DNA from: Bacteroidales bacterium
GTDB taxonomy: Bacteria > Bacteroidota > Bacteroidia > Bacteroidales > UBA10428
Direction of reading: 5' to 3'
DNA: 64,000 nt
Assembly: GCA_016934395.1 (NCBI GenBank)
Contig: JAFGSZ010000094.1
Coordinates: 1-64,000 of the forward strand
The notes beneath the pieces are model-generated. The model did not search any database. It worked only from the letters and a program-made list of their open reading frames with translations, and was not told the origin of the DNA. Positions 53,776-63,976 of the stretch are shown one piece after another. The translations under genes were made by a program, and so were the position numbers. Numbering within the stretch: the first letter of the stretch is position 1; each line of letters opens with the position of its first letter.

Positions 53776-53842
53776 TGTTTTAAGAATAAAATTTCTATAA
53801 AATACCTTGTTAGTTTTGCCGTGAACTGGTTCATTTAATATT

Positions 53843-54052
53843 TTACGGGTTGTCAGTATCAATCTCATTAATTATTTTTTCAACTTCTTTTTCCGTATTC
53901 TTAAGCTTATCCCGGCAGATTTTCAGTAATTCAGCTGCTCTTTTAACTTTATGGGTAAGTTCATCCACATCGAGTTCATCGTTTTCAATTTGTTGAAGAA
54001 TGATTTCTGCTTCCTGGATGGCTTGTTTGTAAGATAGTTTATTTGATGGCAT
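53843..54052 (-). CDS. xseB: Exodeoxyribonuclease VII small subunit
   Basis: 69 residues, the typical XseB size and pattern: LSYKQAIQEAEIILQQIENDELDVDEL (about residues 5-31) followed by VKRAAELLKICRDKLKNTEKEVEKII. XseB forms the helical extension of exonuclease VII with XseA and helps degrade single-stranded DNA in both directions. It lies 12 bases after xseA on the same strand. Confidence 0.93.
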   Translation of the reverse strand: MPSNKLSYKQAIQEAEIILQQIENDELDVDELTHKVKRAAELLKICRDKLKNTEKEVEKIINEIDTDNP

Positions 54053-54064
54053 GGATTTAATATT

Positions 54065-55441
54065 TTAATTTTGTTTTTCTATTCTGCTTTTTATTTTACC
54101 CTCGAACAATATGGTCTCAATAATATCATTTTCCTTAACATCAACGGCCCGCTTTATTAGTTTCCCTTCTTTTCTTGTAACAGAGTAGCCTCTTTTTAAT
54201 ATATACAGCGGATCAAGGAAGGTATTTTTGTCGATAAGCAATTCAAATTTGTTTTTTTTACTTTCAATAAAAATCTTACTTTTTTCGATAAGTTTTTCAT
54301 CAAATCGTGTAATATAAAACTTTTTTGTGAGCACATAACGGGCAGTCCCGGATTTAATCTTTGTTTCATTTTTATCCATATTCCTTAATTTACGGAATAG
54401 AAATGTATCTGAAGCATGCTGTATATCTGTTTTTAGTAACCCAAGTTTATGCTGACTCCGGAATATCAATCGTTGTAATTTTGGCTGAATACTTGTACCA
54501 AAATGGACCAGTTCTTCTTTTTTCACCTGCAAATATTCAGAAGTATATTCATAGATTTTTTCATGAATATGGGCAACATAGTTTTCGAATTCCTCAAGTC
54601 TGGAAATTAAAAATTCCGCGACGGCAGTTGGTGTTTTTAAACTGGAGTGAGCAACAAGATCCACAATTGATTCATCCTGTTCGTGGCCAATACCTGCAAT
54701 TACCGGGAGGGGAAACTGAGCGATATTATATGCCAGCCAATAGCTGTTAAAACTGTTTAAATCCGATTTTGCACCTCCGCCCCGGATAATTACAACAACA
54801 TCGAAAAAATCTTCGTATGCATAAATTCTTTCCAGAGCTTTAATTATTGAACTTTCTGTTTCACTACCCTGCATAAGAGCAGGAAAAAGCTTAGGATAAA
54901 ATTTATATCCATAGGGATTTTTCAGCAACTGATCCATAAAATCCTCATATCCGGCAGCGGTTTTTGATGATATAACAGCGATATTTTGCGGCAATTCCGG
55001 AAAAGTAAGTTCCCGGTTCATATGAATTACTCCTTCTTCTTCGAGTTGTCGAATTATTTTTTGCTTTTGTAAAGCCAGTTCTCCAACAGTATAACCCGGT
55101 TCAATGTCCCGTATGTTTAAACTATATCCGTATAACTCATGAAATTCTACAGTAATTTTCACCATAATTTTAATTCCTGCAGTTAATGCCTGCCCTGTAG
55201 CGGTTTCAAAATAGGGTTTAATCATCCGAAAGGTAGAAGCCCAGATTGTTGCCCTGGCTTTTGCAACAAGGGTATCGGATTTCGAACTTTTTTCTATAAG
55301 TTCGAGATAACAATGTCCACTGGGATTTATATTAATTTCACTTATTTCTCCAACCACCCAGTAGGAGGGGGCAAGAGTATTTTTTAAAGTGTTTTTAACT
55401 AACTCATTCAGATGAAATATTGAAAGCGCCTCATTATCCAT
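54065..55441 (-). CDS. xseA: Exodeoxyribonuclease VII large subunit
   Basis: 458 residues. The N-terminal OB fold starts YWVVGEISEININPSGHCYLELIE (about residues 23-46). The catalytic domain contains IAVISSKTAAGYEDF (about 154-168), VVIIRGGGAKSDLNSF (about 218-233) and the conserved GIGHEQDESIVDLVAHSSLKTPTAVAEFL (about 250-278). A long coiled coil and the final YSVTRKEGKLI segment complete it. The enzyme cuts single-stranded DNA processively into oligonucleotides. It is 16 bases downstream of the S8 peptidase gene and directly upstream of xseB. Confidence 0.95.
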   Translation of the reverse strand: MDNEALSIFHLNELVKNTLKNTLAPSYWVVGEISEININPSGHCYLELIEKSSKSDTLVAKARATIWASTFRMIKPYFETATGQALTAGIKIMVKITVEFHELYGYSLNIRDIEPGYTVGELALQKQKIIRQLEEEGVIHMNRELTFPELPQNIAVISSKTAAGYEDFMDQLLKNPYGYKFYPKLFPALMQGSETESSIIKALERIYAYEDFFDVVVIIRGGGAKSDLNSFNSYWLAYNIAQFPLPVIAGIGHEQDESIVDLVAHSSLKTPTAVAEFLISRLEEFENYVAHIHEKIYEYTSEYLQVKKEELVHFGTSIQPKLQRLIFRSQHKLGLLKTDIQHASDTFLFRKLRNMDKNETKIKSGTARYVLTKKFYITRFDEKLIEKSKIFIESKKNKFELLIDKNTFLDPLYILKRGYSVTRKEGKLIKRAVDVKENDIIETILFEGKIKSRIEKQN

Positions 55442-55457
55442 GATACAAATCTATCAA

Positions 55458-57113
55458 CTATTTCTTAATAATTTTCTTATGAAACACCTTATCTCCCGTA
55501 TTGAATTGTAACAGATAAATACCGGCAGGTAAAATGGGTAAATTACTGATGGTTAGAATATTGGTTTGTTCAAGAACCGGATAATCCTGTTTAAATACAT
55601 TTTTCCCCGACATGCTAAACAGCCCGATTTCTACTTTGTGTATACTATCCGGTAACCATTCAATGTAGAAAATATCTGAAAAAGGATTGGGATATATTTC
55701 CATTTCGAAGAATTTTTCTGGATTTTCGCTGGTTTCTACCTGAAGCAATCTATAGGCTATATTAAAATCTGGAATTCCGTATCCATATGTTGAATCGGGG
55801 GTATAATATTTCGAAGCGCTTTTTCGAATGGCTGAAAGTATTTCTATGCTTGTTGACCGGGGAAAAGCCTGCCATAAACATGCTGCAAGGCCTGAGATAA
55901 TGGGGGCGGAATATGAAGTGCCATTTCCTTGTCTTACATCGCCATATCTGCTTTGATGAAAAGTTCCCTGACCCATGGCCACCACATCGGGTTTTATCCT
56001 TTTATCGAAAGAAGGCCCGCGTGAACTGAATGTACTGATGTTATCCATTAAATTAACCGATCCCACAGTTAATATACTATCAGCATCAGCAGGGGCTGAA
56101 ATATAGTGCCAGGGAGTGTTCCCTTCATTACCGGCACTTACTACTACCACCATTCCTTTTGAGGCTGCAATTGATGCTGCCTGAGAGATTCGTGTGCTTT
56201 TGCCGTTCATCTCAGCATAAGAGTGATTTTGCGTGGAGTCGTCAAAAACAGAATAACCCAGCGAAGAGTTAATTATATCAACTCCCGCACTATCTGCAAA
56301 TTCTGCCGCTGCAATCCAATTGTCTTCTTCAACCAGATATTCGGAATTCCCGTCTTCACTGCGAAGCAGCCAGAAATCCGCATAAGGGGCTGAACCGGTA
56401 AGCTGGCCTGGAATATTTCCCCCGATAATCGATAAAACTGACATTCCATGAGAATGGCTGCTAAAAATATGATTTGTATCTTTTACAAAATCGCAGGTCC
56501 CCAGAATTCGATTATTTGCCCAAAGACTATCAAATGCCGGATAGATATCGGCAAATGAAAATCCTGCATCAATTACCGCAATTTGTTTTTCTGAACCCTT
56601 AAAACCATACTGATGGAGTACCTGTCCGTTTACCATTTCAAGTTGTTTGGTGGCTAAATTGTAATCGATTAGTGGCATTTCAGCTGTAATTTCCGGGAAC
56701 TTTCCCGGAAGGAAAACTGAATCGACAAAGGCTTTGGTTGCAGAAGATTTTAAGGGAATGTTTTTTTTTATAAATGATAACTCAGACAAGGTATCTATTA
56801 ATTGTGTATCGGCAGAAAATATTGATGCAGCATTAAACCATTTTGAAATATTCAGTACTTTAATTCCCAGGGATTTCAAACTATCAATATAATATTTTGA
56901 AACCGGCAGATCTTCCGGTTTAATCGGGATGTTTTGATTATTACGGCGCTGAAGGGCCCTTTCTGATAAAAATTCTTCAGGATGGATTAGCTGGTAATCA
57001 TTGTTAAATTTATCGGTAAATTCAATCCAGTATTTTTCCGGTGCGGTTTTAATTTGAGCAAAAGTATTACCAGATAATAAAATTAAAAGTAGTATTCCAA
57101 TTTGCTTTATCAT
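55458..57113 (-). CDS. T9SS-exported S8 subtilisin-like serine peptidase
   Basis: 551 residues: signal peptide (IGILLLILLSGNTFAQ), a short prodomain, then a subtilase domain. The catalytic residues are D in IAVIDAGFSF (near 182), H in HSHGMSVLS (near 223) and S in NGTSYSAPI (near 403). The C-terminal 80 residues form a type A T9SS sorting domain (IYPNPFSDIFYIEW ... KKIIKK). It should be exported and then processed by PorU, also in this window. It lies ten bases after the MORN-like protein gene and 16 bases before xseA, so the four genes may be one operon. Confidence 0.92.
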   Translation of the reverse strand: MIKQIGILLLILLSGNTFAQIKTAPEKYWIEFTDKFNNDYQLIHPEEFLSERALQRRNNQNIPIKPEDLPVSKYYIDSLKSLGIKVLNISKWFNAASIFSADTQLIDTLSELSFIKKNIPLKSSATKAFVDSVFLPGKFPEITAEMPLIDYNLATKQLEMVNGQVLHQYGFKGSEKQIAVIDAGFSFADIYPAFDSLWANNRILGTCDFVKDTNHIFSSHSHGMSVLSIIGGNIPGQLTGSAPYADFWLLRSEDGNSEYLVEEDNWIAAAEFADSAGVDIINSSLGYSVFDDSTQNHSYAEMNGKSTRISQAASIAASKGMVVVVSAGNEGNTPWHYISAPADADSILTVGSVNLMDNISTFSSRGPSFDKRIKPDVVAMGQGTFHQSRYGDVRQGNGTSYSAPIISGLAACLWQAFPRSTSIEILSAIRKSASKYYTPDSTYGYGIPDFNIAYRLLQVETSENPEKFFEMEIYPNPFSDIFYIEWLPDSIHKVEIGLFSMSGKNVFKQDYPVLEQTNILTISNLPILPAGIYLLQFNTGDKVFHKKIIKK

Positions 57114-57122
57114 TAATACGTT

Positions 57123-57941
57123 TTAGTAACCACTATTTCCCGGGAAAAAATCTTCCGGTACAGGGTCTGAATATTTCCCTTTATTACGTTCCATTAAATT
57201 AAAAAACTCCTGTTCCTTTTCGGTAAGTTCTGTTTGATTTTCGGGTATTCCGAATACATAATTTATTTTTGCCTCCGGATTTCCCTGCTCATCGAAATAA
57301 GTCCATATTCCGTGCATTACATTTTCTTTATAAAAACCCGAAATCTGAACTTTTCCGGCTACATTAAAAACAATAAATTCACCTGAAAGTTGGCCATCAG
57401 TATATTTTGCCAACATTTTATTTTTCCCATTTTCAAAATATTGTATCCAATCTCCATGCTTTTTATCATTTACCCAGTATATTTCTTCGAACAACCTGCC
57501 ATTGGGATAAAATTGCTGGGATTTACCCTGTTTAATTCCTTTTTCAAATCGTTCGGTTGAAGTGAGTGAACCCGTATAATAACTAAAGTATTTCCAGATG
57601 CTGTCTTTTTTTGACTGGTAATAATTACCTTCAGCCATCAGGCTGCCGTTCTCATAATATAATTTTGCTTTTGCATAATCACCGTTTTTATCAAATGTCA
57701 TAAGCGCTTTTATTCCTTTTTTTTCATGATACCGGACCATTTGACCAACCGGCTTATCATTAACAAAAAATGCAGTATAACTTAAATTCCCGTTTGGAAA
57801 ATACTTTTTCCAGTATCCCTGTTTTAAACCATTTTGATCGGTTTGGTTAAATACGGTATCCTGAAATGCTGAGCTTACAACGGCACGGGTTTGGGTTAGA
57901 AAAGAGAATCCTACAATAAAAACAAAAATTATATTTTTCAT
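57123..57941 (-). CDS. MORN-repeat (YwqK-like) exported protein
   Basis: 272 residues with an N-terminal signal segment (MKNIIFVFIVGFSFLTQTRA). Seven or so MORN/YwqK-type repeats of about 23 residues follow, each built on G-x-W/L-x-x-Y/F-x-x-x-G-x-L (for example LKQGYWKKYFPNGNLSYTAFF, HGDWIQYFENGKNKMLAKY, HGIWTYFDEQGNPEAKINY). These form an elongated beta-solenoid. Relatives are called antitoxin-like YwqK proteins, but I see no toxin gene here. It is the first gene before the S8 peptidase in the same direction. Periplasmic; function unknown. Confidence 0.78.
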   Translation of the reverse strand: MKNIIFVFIVGFSFLTQTRAVVSSAFQDTVFNQTDQNGLKQGYWKKYFPNGNLSYTAFFVNDKPVGQMVRYHEKKGIKALMTFDKNGDYAKAKLYYENGSLMAEGNYYQSKKDSIWKYFSYYTGSLTSTERFEKGIKQGKSQQFYPNGRLFEEIYWVNDKKHGDWIQYFENGKNKMLAKYTDGQLSGEFIVFNVAGKVQISGFYKENVMHGIWTYFDEQGNPEAKINYVFGIPENQTELTEKEQEFFNLMERNKGKYSDPVPEDFFPGNSGY

Positions 57942-58097
57942 CGATCAATTATTTAATTGGATATCTGAACGTTTCATAAATCAATTCAGCTTGTACAAAT
58001 TTAATAAGAAAAAATTTGGTGTCAGACTATTTTATCGGAATGTTACCGATAATCAATACATCCTTTTTCAGCGGCAATTTATTTTACTGACGTATTC

Positions 58098-58128
58098 AAA
58101 AAAAAAGCTCCTTTACGGAGCCTTTTTA
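58098..58128 (-). terminator. Intrinsic terminator after dnaK
   Basis: On the minus strand a GCTCC/GGAGC stem (58117-58121 with 58107-58111, loop GTAAA) runs into a T-run from the plus-strand A tract. It lies about 20 bases after the dnaK stop. Confidence 0.82.
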
Positions 58129-58147
58129 ATTTATCGTATGGTTGATA

Positions 58148-60055
58148 TTATTTTACTTCTTCAAAATCCACATCGGTTACTTCCTGATCGTTGCCGGAAT
58201 CCTTTTTCCCATCGCTTTGGGTTGCGTCAGCAGTTGGTCCTGCACCTGAAGCCTGACTGGCTTTGTACATTTCTTCTGATGCAGCCTGCCAAACTGAATT
58301 TAATTCAGCTGTAGCTTTATCAATGGCTTCAATATCCTGATTCTTATGTGCTTCTTTCAGAACGGTTACTGCTTTTTCAATGGGTTCTTTTTTATCTGCC
58401 GGAATTTTATCTCCAAACTCTTTGAGTTGTTTTTCTGTCTGGAAGATTAAACTGTCAGCAGCATTTAATTTATCAATGGTTTCACGTTGTTTTTTATCCT
58501 CAGCTTCGTTGGCTTTTGCTTCTTCCCGCATCTTTTTGATTTCATCATCGGTTAATCCGGAAGATGCTTCAATTCTGATGCTCTGTTCTTTTCCGGTTCC
58601 TTTATCTTTTGCAGAAACATTTAAAATACCGTTTGCATCAATATCAAAAGCTACTTCAATTTGAGGTATACCTCGTGGTGCCGGTGGAATGCCATCCAGA
58701 TGGAATCTTCCAATGGTTTTGTTTCCTGCAGCCATCGGGCGCTCACCCTGAAGTACATGAATTTCAACGGAAGGCTGGCTATCTGCAGCTGTGGTAAATG
58801 TTTCAGCTTTTCGTGTAGGTATTGTTGTATTCGCATCGATTAACTTCGTCATTACACCGCCCATTGTTTCAATACCAAGCGATAATGGGGTAACATCCAG
58901 CAACAATACATCTTTAACCTCACCGGTTAAAACGCCACCCTGAATAGCCGCCCCAACAGCAACTACCTCATCCGGATTCACACCTTTAGAAGGTTTTTTG
59001 CCAAAGAATTTTTCTACAACTTCCTGGATTGCCGGAATACGTGTAGATCCTCCAACGAGTATTACTTCATCAATTTCAGATTGGCTTAGACCGGAATCTT
59101 TTAGGGCTTTTTTACAAGGTTCCACGGTGCGCTGAATTAATACATCTGCAAGACTTTCAAATTTTGCACGTGTAAGTGTTTTAACAAGATGCTTTGGTAT
59201 ACCGTCCACGGGCATTATATAGGGAAGGTTGATTTCGGTTGATGTAGCACTTGAAAGTTCAATCTTCGCTTTTTCTGCTGCTTCTTTTAAACGCTGCATA
59301 GCCATAGGATCTTTTCTCAGATCCAAACCTTCATCTTTTTTAAACTCGTCAGCCAGCCAGTCAATAATTACCTGGTCAAAATCGTCACCACCAAGATGAG
59401 TATCACCATTTGTTGACTTTACTTCAAATACGCCATCCCCCAGTTCAAGTATGGAAATATCGAAGGTTCCTCCTCCAAGATCATATACTGCAATTTTCAG
59501 GTCATGATTTTTTTTATCTAGTCCATAAGCTAACGCTGCAGCTGTAGGTTCGTTGATTATTCTTTTAACCACTAATCCAGCAATTTCTCCGGCCTCTTTG
59601 GTTGCCTGACGCTGTGAGTCGCTAAAATATGCTGGTACGGTAATTACGGCATCATGAACTTCCTGTCCGAGATAATCTTCAGCAGTTTTTTTCATTTTCT
59701 GCAGAATCATTGCCGAAATTTCCTGTGGAGTATATTTACGGTCATCAATCTGTACCCTTGGCGTATTGTTATCACCTTTTAAAACTTTATAGGGTACCCT
59801 GTTGATTTCTGTTTGTACTTTATCATAAGTTTCGCCCATAAATCGTTTAATTGAATACACCGTTTTATGTGGATTTGTAATCGCTTGTCTTTTTGCCGGG
59901 TCACCAACTTTTCTTTCTCCGTTATCAATAAATGCGACCATAGAAGGAGTTGTTCTTTTCCCTTCACTGTTAGGGATAACTACAGGTTCATTACCTTCCA
60001 TTACGGATACGCAAGAGTTGGTTGTACCTAGATCGATTCCTATTATTTTACCCAT
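58148..60055 (-). CDS. dnaK: Molecular chaperone DnaK (Hsp70)
   Basis: 635 residues, full length. The ATPase domain starts [20 protein letters not shown] (residues 2-21), with [17 protein letters not shown] (about 190-206) and [13 protein letters not shown]. The substrate-binding domain contains [22 protein letters not shown] (about 380-401), and the lid ends in an acidic [11 protein letters not shown] tail typical of DnaK. It refolds and delivers proteins in the cytoplasm with DnaJ and GrpE. The gene is monocistronic here: neither dnaJ nor grpE is adjacent, and I see no CIRCE operator upstream. Confidence 0.98.
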   Translation of the reverse strand: MGKIIGIDLGTTNSCVSVMEGNEPVVIPNSEGKRTTPSMVAFIDNGERKVGDPAKRQAITNPHKTVYSIKRFMGETYDKVQTEINRVPYKVLKGDNNTPRVQIDDRKYTPQEISAMILQKMKKTAEDYLGQEVHDAVITVPAYFSDSQRQATKEAGEIAGLVVKRIINEPTAAALAYGLDKKNHDLKIAVYDLGGGTFDISILELGDGVFEVKSTNGDTHLGGDDFDQVIIDWLADEFKKDEGLDLRKDPMAMQRLKEAAEKAKIELSSATSTEINLPYIMPVDGIPKHLVKTLTRAKFESLADVLIQRTVEPCKKALKDSGLSQSEIDEVILVGGSTRIPAIQEVVEKFFGKKPSKGVNPDEVVAVGAAIQGGVLTGEVKDVLLLDVTPLSLGIETMGGVMTKLIDANTTIPTRKAETFTTAADSQPSVEIHVLQGERPMAAGNKTIGRFHLDGIPPAPRGIPQIEVAFDIDANGILNVSAKDKGTGKEQSIRIEASSGLTDDEIKKMREEAKANEAEDKKQRETIDKLNAADSLIFQTEKQLKEFGDKIPADKKEPIEKAVTVLKEAHKNQDIEAIDKATAELNSVWQAASEEMYKASQASGAGPTADATQSDGKKDSGNDQEVTDVDFEEVK

Positions 60056-60300
60056 TTTACTATTATATTTATTAATTTAATATTATTGTTTCATTTTGGT
60101 GAATTGAAATACTCAATGATTATGCCAATAACCTAATCTGTCATTTTTTCAAACTAGTTTTCGGGAAACTCTGCAATTCAGGGAATATTTTGTGACAAAA
60201 AGACAGCACAGCATTGAATCATGTAAAAAAAATCATTTTTGGGAATGTCAATTCATAATATTTGTCAACTTTGCAATTATTAATAAATAATATCAACATC

Positions 60301-61116
60301 ATGTCGGTTCAAGCAAAAGCCAAAAAAGTTACTACACATGTACTTCATGAAATGAAATTAAGAGGCGAAAAAATTGCCATGCTTACAGCTTATGATTTTT
60401 CTATGGCAAGGATTCTCGACAGTGCCGGAATTGATATAATATTGGTTGGTGATTCCGCTTCAAATGTTATGGCGGGAAATGATACTACATTGCCCATTAC
60501 GCTTGATAATATGATTTACCATGCCTCGTCGGTGGTAAAAGGTGTTACCCGTGCGCTTGTTGTGGTTGACCTTCCGTTTGGTACCTACCAGGGAAATTCG
60601 AAAGAAGCCTTGTGCTCGGCTATTCGCATTATGAAAGAAACCGGCGCAGGCGCGGTGAAAATGGAAGGGGGCGAAGAGATTAAAGAATCTGTTGAACGTA
60701 TCTTATCAGCCGGAATTCCGGTAATGGGGCATCTGGGGCTTACTCCTCAGTCGATCCATAAATTCGGAACTTATGTGGTGCGTGCAAAGGATAACAGCGA
60801 AGCGGACAAATTGCTCAGAGATGCCCACATATTAGAAGAGATCGGATGTTTTGGAATAGTGTTGGAAAAAATTCCAGCCAGCCTTGGCGGGCAGGTTAGT
60901 AAAGAATTAAAAATCCCCATAATTGGTATAGGCGCCGGTTCGGGTGTTGATGGTCAGGTGCTCGTATTACACGATATGCTTGGAATTACCCAGGAGTTTT
61001 CGCCACGGTTTTTACGCAGGTACCATAACCTGTTTATGGAAATTAAGGGGGCCGTTGAAGTGTACATCCAGGATGTGAAAAACCTCGATTTTCCAAACGC
61101 TAAGGAACAATATTAA
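60301..61116 (+). CDS. panB: 3-methyl-2-oxobutanoate hydroxymethyltransferase
   Basis: 271 residues from the ATG at 60301. An in-frame TTG at 60262 would add 13 residues with no family similarity, so ATG is chosen. Motifs are complete: [33 protein letters not shown] (about residues 27-59), [10 protein letters not shown]-like [11 protein letters not shown] (about 87-97), VKMEGG (about 119-124), [10 protein letters not shown] (about 142-151) and IPIIGIGAG near 210. PanB makes ketopantoate, the first committed step to pantothenate and CoA. The pseudouridine synthase gene follows after 13 bases. No panC or panD is nearby. Confidence 0.97.
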   Translation: MSVQAKAKKVTTHVLHEMKLRGEKIAMLTAYDFSMARILDSAGIDIILVGDSASNVMAGNDTTLPITLDNMIYHASSVVKGVTRALVVVDLPFGTYQGNSKEALCSAIRIMKETGAGAVKMEGGEEIKESVERILSAGIPVMGHLGLTPQSIHKFGTYVVRAKDNSEADKLLRDAHILEEIGCFGIVLEKIPASLGGQVSKELKIPIIGIGAGSGVDGQVLVLHDMLGITQEFSPRFLRRYHNLFMEIKGAVEVYIQDVKNLDFPNAKEQY

Positions 61117-61129
61117 TGTAATTGACTTC

Positions 61130-61810
61130 ATGTCCCACGGTTTGGAAATTCTATACGAAGACAACCACATTATTGCGGTAAATAAAACCAACCACGATCT
61201 TGTTCAAAAAGATAGTACCGGTGATATTTCACTGGACCAGAAAGTAAAATTATACATTAAAGAAAAATACAATAAACCCGGTGATGTTTTTCTGGGGGTT
61301 ACCCATCGATTAGACCGACCTGTAAGCGGGGTTGTGTTATTTGCGCGAACCAGTAAAGCGCTAACCAGGTTAAATGAAATGTTCAGGCAAGGTGATATGA
61401 ATAAGGAATACTGGGCTATTGTAAAAACCAAACCTCCGAAGATTGAAGATACCCTGGTGCATTATATGTTGAAGAATACTAAACAAAATAAGTCGTATTG
61501 TTATAATCAGGAAAAACCCGGATCAAAAATGGCGAAGTTGAACTATAAGATTATCGGACAATCAGACAGGTATTTCCTGCTCTCTATCCGGTTATTTACC
61601 GGAAGACATCATCAAATCCGCTCCCAGCTTGCCAGTATAGGCTGTCCGGTAAAGGGCGATCTTAAGTATAATTTTCCAAGATCAAATCCGGACGGTGGTA
61701 TAAGTTTACATTCAAGAAAGATTGAATTTACCCATCCTGTAAAAAAAGAACTTTTAATTATTTCTGCGGATACACCATCCGAAGAACCGCTTTGGAAACA
61801 ATTCAGCTAA
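61130..61810 (+). CDS. RluA-family RNA pseudouridine synthase
   Basis: 226 residues, a compact RluA-type enzyme without an S4 domain. The catalytic motif is GVTHRLDRPVSGVVLFARTSKA (about residues 57-78; aspartate in HRLDR). EYWAIV (about 97-102) and the C-terminal TGRHHQIRSQLASIGCPVKGDLKY (about 158-181) are also diagnostic. It converts uridine to pseudouridine in rRNA or tRNA; the exact target base is not readable. It is probably cotranscribed with panB. Confidence 0.88.
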   Translation: MSHGLEILYEDNHIIAVNKTNHDLVQKDSTGDISLDQKVKLYIKEKYNKPGDVFLGVTHRLDRPVSGVVLFARTSKALTRLNEMFRQGDMNKEYWAIVKTKPPKIEDTLVHYMLKNTKQNKSYCYNQEKPGSKMAKLNYKIIGQSDRYFLLSIRLFTGRHHQIRSQLASIGCPVKGDLKYNFPRSNPDGGISLHSRKIEFTHPVKKELLIISADTPSEEPLWKQFS

Positions 61811-61940
61811 TATATTTCTGTAATATTTAAAGTATTAATTTTAATGCACATTGGCCGGTCAATGAACTTTTATTGTGCCATACACAATTCGTTGTTAAAA
61901 ACATAGTTTACTATTCACAGCAATCTTTATGCGAAATAGA

Positions 61941-61948
61941 TAGTTTTG
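61941..61948 (+). promoter_or_regulatory. Candidate -7 element for the glucosaminidase gene
   Basis: TAGTTTTG matches TAnnTTTG, 22 bases before the ATG at 61971. No clear TTTG box at the usual distance. Confidence 0.38.
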
Positions 61949-61970
61949 CAGAAATAAATTTCACAGGCAT

Positions 61971-62999
61971 ATGAAGATTACAGGACTTCTCTCAATACTG
62001 TTTGTTTATGCTTTCACTCCAATAGCAGCTCAAAGAAATACGCCCAAAATATCACGCGAGGAATATATCCTTAAGTACAAGGATCTGGCAATTGAAGAAA
62101 TGCAGCGAACAGGAATTCCTGCCAGTATTACACTTGCACAGGGAATGCTAGAATCAGGAAACGGAAACAGCCGTCTTGCACAAAAAGCCAATAACCATTT
62201 TGGTATAAAATGCCACGATTGGGAAGGGAGAAAAATACATCATCATGATGATGCGCGAAATGAATGTTTCAGAAAATATAAATCTGCAGAAGAATCTTAC
62301 AGGGATCATTCTGATTTTTTAACCGGCCGAAGCAGATACGCGTCTCTTTTTGATCTTGACGTACATGATTATAAGGGTTGGGCAAAAGGATTAAAAAAAG
62401 CAGGGTATGCTACCAGTAACACTTATGCAGATGCCCTGATTAAACTTATTGAGGAGAATAAACTTTACGAATTGGACCAGGGGGTATACTTTGCCGATAA
62501 AAAGAAAAGAGACAGAACTTCCGGGAAGGATTTTTTACAGATTAGCGCCGTGAGTGACCGGGAGGTCTTTTTAAGAAACCGGATAAAATATATTTATGCT
62601 AAGGAAGGAGACACGTTTGAAAATATTGCCGGTGAATTTGATATGTTGTTTTGGCAGCTTCCTAAATACAATGAGCTTGCAGAAAGTTCAAATCTGATGC
62701 AAGGGCAGATTATTTATTTACAGCCGAAAAGAAACAAGGCGGAGGCTGGCAACCAGGTGCATATCGTAAAAGAGGGTGAAACCTTTTATGACATTGCCCA
62801 ATGGTACGGTATAAAACTGGAAAAACTGTTAGAGAAAAATTTACTTGATGAAAATTCATTGCCTGTGCCCGGGCAGACCTTACAGTTAAGAAGGAAAATT
62901 AAAAACGCAAAATCAGCCGGGAAAAAGATCAGAGATATAGATATTAAAGAAAAAGAGGATGAGGAGGATATCGAATTTGAATTTCGGCTAGATGATTAA
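61971..62999 (+). CDS. Exported glucosaminidase with LysM repeats
   Basis: 342 residues with a signal peptide (MKITGLLSILFVYAFTPIAAQ). The glucosaminidase (LytG/FlgJ-like) domain spans about residues 30-170. It contains ITLAQGMLESGNGNSRLAQKANNHFGIKC (catalytic glutamate near 62), then YRDHSDFLTGRSRYASLF and KKAGYATSNTYADALIKLIE. Two LysM-like modules follow (about 205-250 and 260-310; for example IVKEGETFYDIAQWYGIKLEKLLEKN). It cleaves peptidoglycan glycan strands and is held at the wall by LysM. The acidic C-terminus overlaps the convergent fmt gene by 12 bases. Confidence 0.92.
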   Translation: MKITGLLSILFVYAFTPIAAQRNTPKISREEYILKYKDLAIEEMQRTGIPASITLAQGMLESGNGNSRLAQKANNHFGIKCHDWEGRKIHHHDDARNECFRKYKSAEESYRDHSDFLTGRSRYASLFDLDVHDYKGWAKGLKKAGYATSNTYADALIKLIEENKLYELDQGVYFADKKKRDRTSGKDFLQISAVSDREVFLRNRIKYIYAKEGDTFENIAGEFDMLFWQLPKYNELAESSNLMQGQIIYLQPKRNKAEAGNQVHIVKEGETFYDIAQWYGIKLEKLLEKNLLDENSLPVPGQTLQLRRKIKNAKSAGKKIRDIDIKEKEDEEDIEFEFRLDD

Positions 63000-63959
63000 A
63001 TGCCATTCATGTAGTTGCGGAAATCCACGTAAAAATTCTGAAACATGGAGTTTCTTTTTTCCTTCTAGCTGCAGTTCAAGTATGTTTATAAATCCATTGT
63101 TTACAGCAACTTTTAAAAAGATTTTATTATCTGTGTGGATACTTGCGGGGGTAAAATTATGCTCTTTAAAAACGGGTTCGGCTTTAAAAATTTTCAAGGA
63201 TAAATGAGTATCTGATTTGCTTATTTCTGTCCATGCTGTGGGATAAGGACTTAATCCCCTGATAAAATTATGAATATTTTCAGGAGTATCATTCCAGTTT
63301 ATCCGGCAATCTTCTTTAAAAATTTTAGGTGCAGATTTTAAAGAAACACCAGCTGCAATTTCCTGTTGCCGGGTAATGGAAAAGTTTCCATGTTGAATGG
63401 CTTTTACAGTTTTCACCAGTAAATCAGCTCCTGTTATTTTAAGTTTGTCGTGAAGATCACCCGCTGTATCATCAGGAGTAATATTCACTTCGTCAGAAAA
63501 AAGAATATTTCCTGTGTCAATTTCCTTTTCAATAAAAAAAGTGGTTACTCCGGTCTTTTTTTCCCCGTTAATAATTACCCAGTTAATTGGCGCCGCACCA
63601 CGATAATCAGGTAGCAACGAAGCATGAAGATTTATGGTGCCAAGAGGGGGCATGGACCATATTATTTCGGGAAGCATACGAAATGCCACTACAACAAACA
63701 AATCGGCATCTAAGCTTTTTAGTTCTTCGATAAATGAAGGGTCTTTAAGGTTAGCAGGTTGAAATACAGGGATGTTCTTATCTGCTACAAAAAGTTTTAC
63801 CGGAGATTCCTGAAGTTTTTTACCGCGGCCGGCTGGTTTATCAGGTGCCGTAATTACTGCAGATACAGAGATGCTTTTATCTTCAATTAGCTTTTGCAGG
63901 GAAGCCGTTGCAAATTCGGGCGTTCCCATAAAAACTATTTTCAGTGTTTTCTTTTCCAT
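62988..63959 (-). CDS. fmt: Methionyl-tRNA formyltransferase
   Basis: 323 residues, full length. The N-terminal IVFMGTPEFATASLQKLIE (about residues 8-26) and the catalytic region INLHASLLPDYRGAAPINWVIINGEKKTGVTTF (about 109-141) are diagnostic, as are FIRGLSPYPTAWTE (about 238-251) and the C-terminal OB-fold domain. It formylates initiator Met-tRNA in the cytoplasm. The final codons overlap the convergent glucosaminidase gene. An unidentified gene ends 18 bases upstream at the window edge. Confidence 0.97.
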   Translation of the reverse strand: MEKKTLKIVFMGTPEFATASLQKLIEDKSISVSAVITAPDKPAGRGKKLQESPVKLFVADKNIPVFQPANLKDPSFIEELKSLDADLFVVVAFRMLPEIIWSMPPLGTINLHASLLPDYRGAAPINWVIINGEKKTGVTTFFIEKEIDTGNILFSDEVNITPDDTAGDLHDKLKITGADLLVKTVKAIQHGNFSITRQQEIAAGVSLKSAPKIFKEDCRINWNDTPENIHNFIRGLSPYPTAWTEISKSDTHLSLKIFKAEPVFKEHNFTPASIHTDNKIFLKVAVNNGFINILELQLEGKKKLHVSEFLRGFPQLHEWHLII

Positions 63960-63976
63960 GCCTTACACCTGAAAAA

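Noticed and set aside
57123-57941. YwqK-like protein as an antitoxin of a toxin-antitoxin pair
   Set aside because: It has a signal peptide, and the adjacent genes encode an exported peptidase and exonuclease VII; no toxin gene is present.
60262-60300. N-terminal extension of panB from a TTG
   Set aside because: PanB orthologues begin near the ATG at 60301; the extra 13 residues look like untranslated leader.
60056-60300. Search for a CIRCE or other heat-shock operator upstream of dnaK
   Set aside because: No TTAGCACTC-type inverted repeat is present; the spacer shows nothing I can name.
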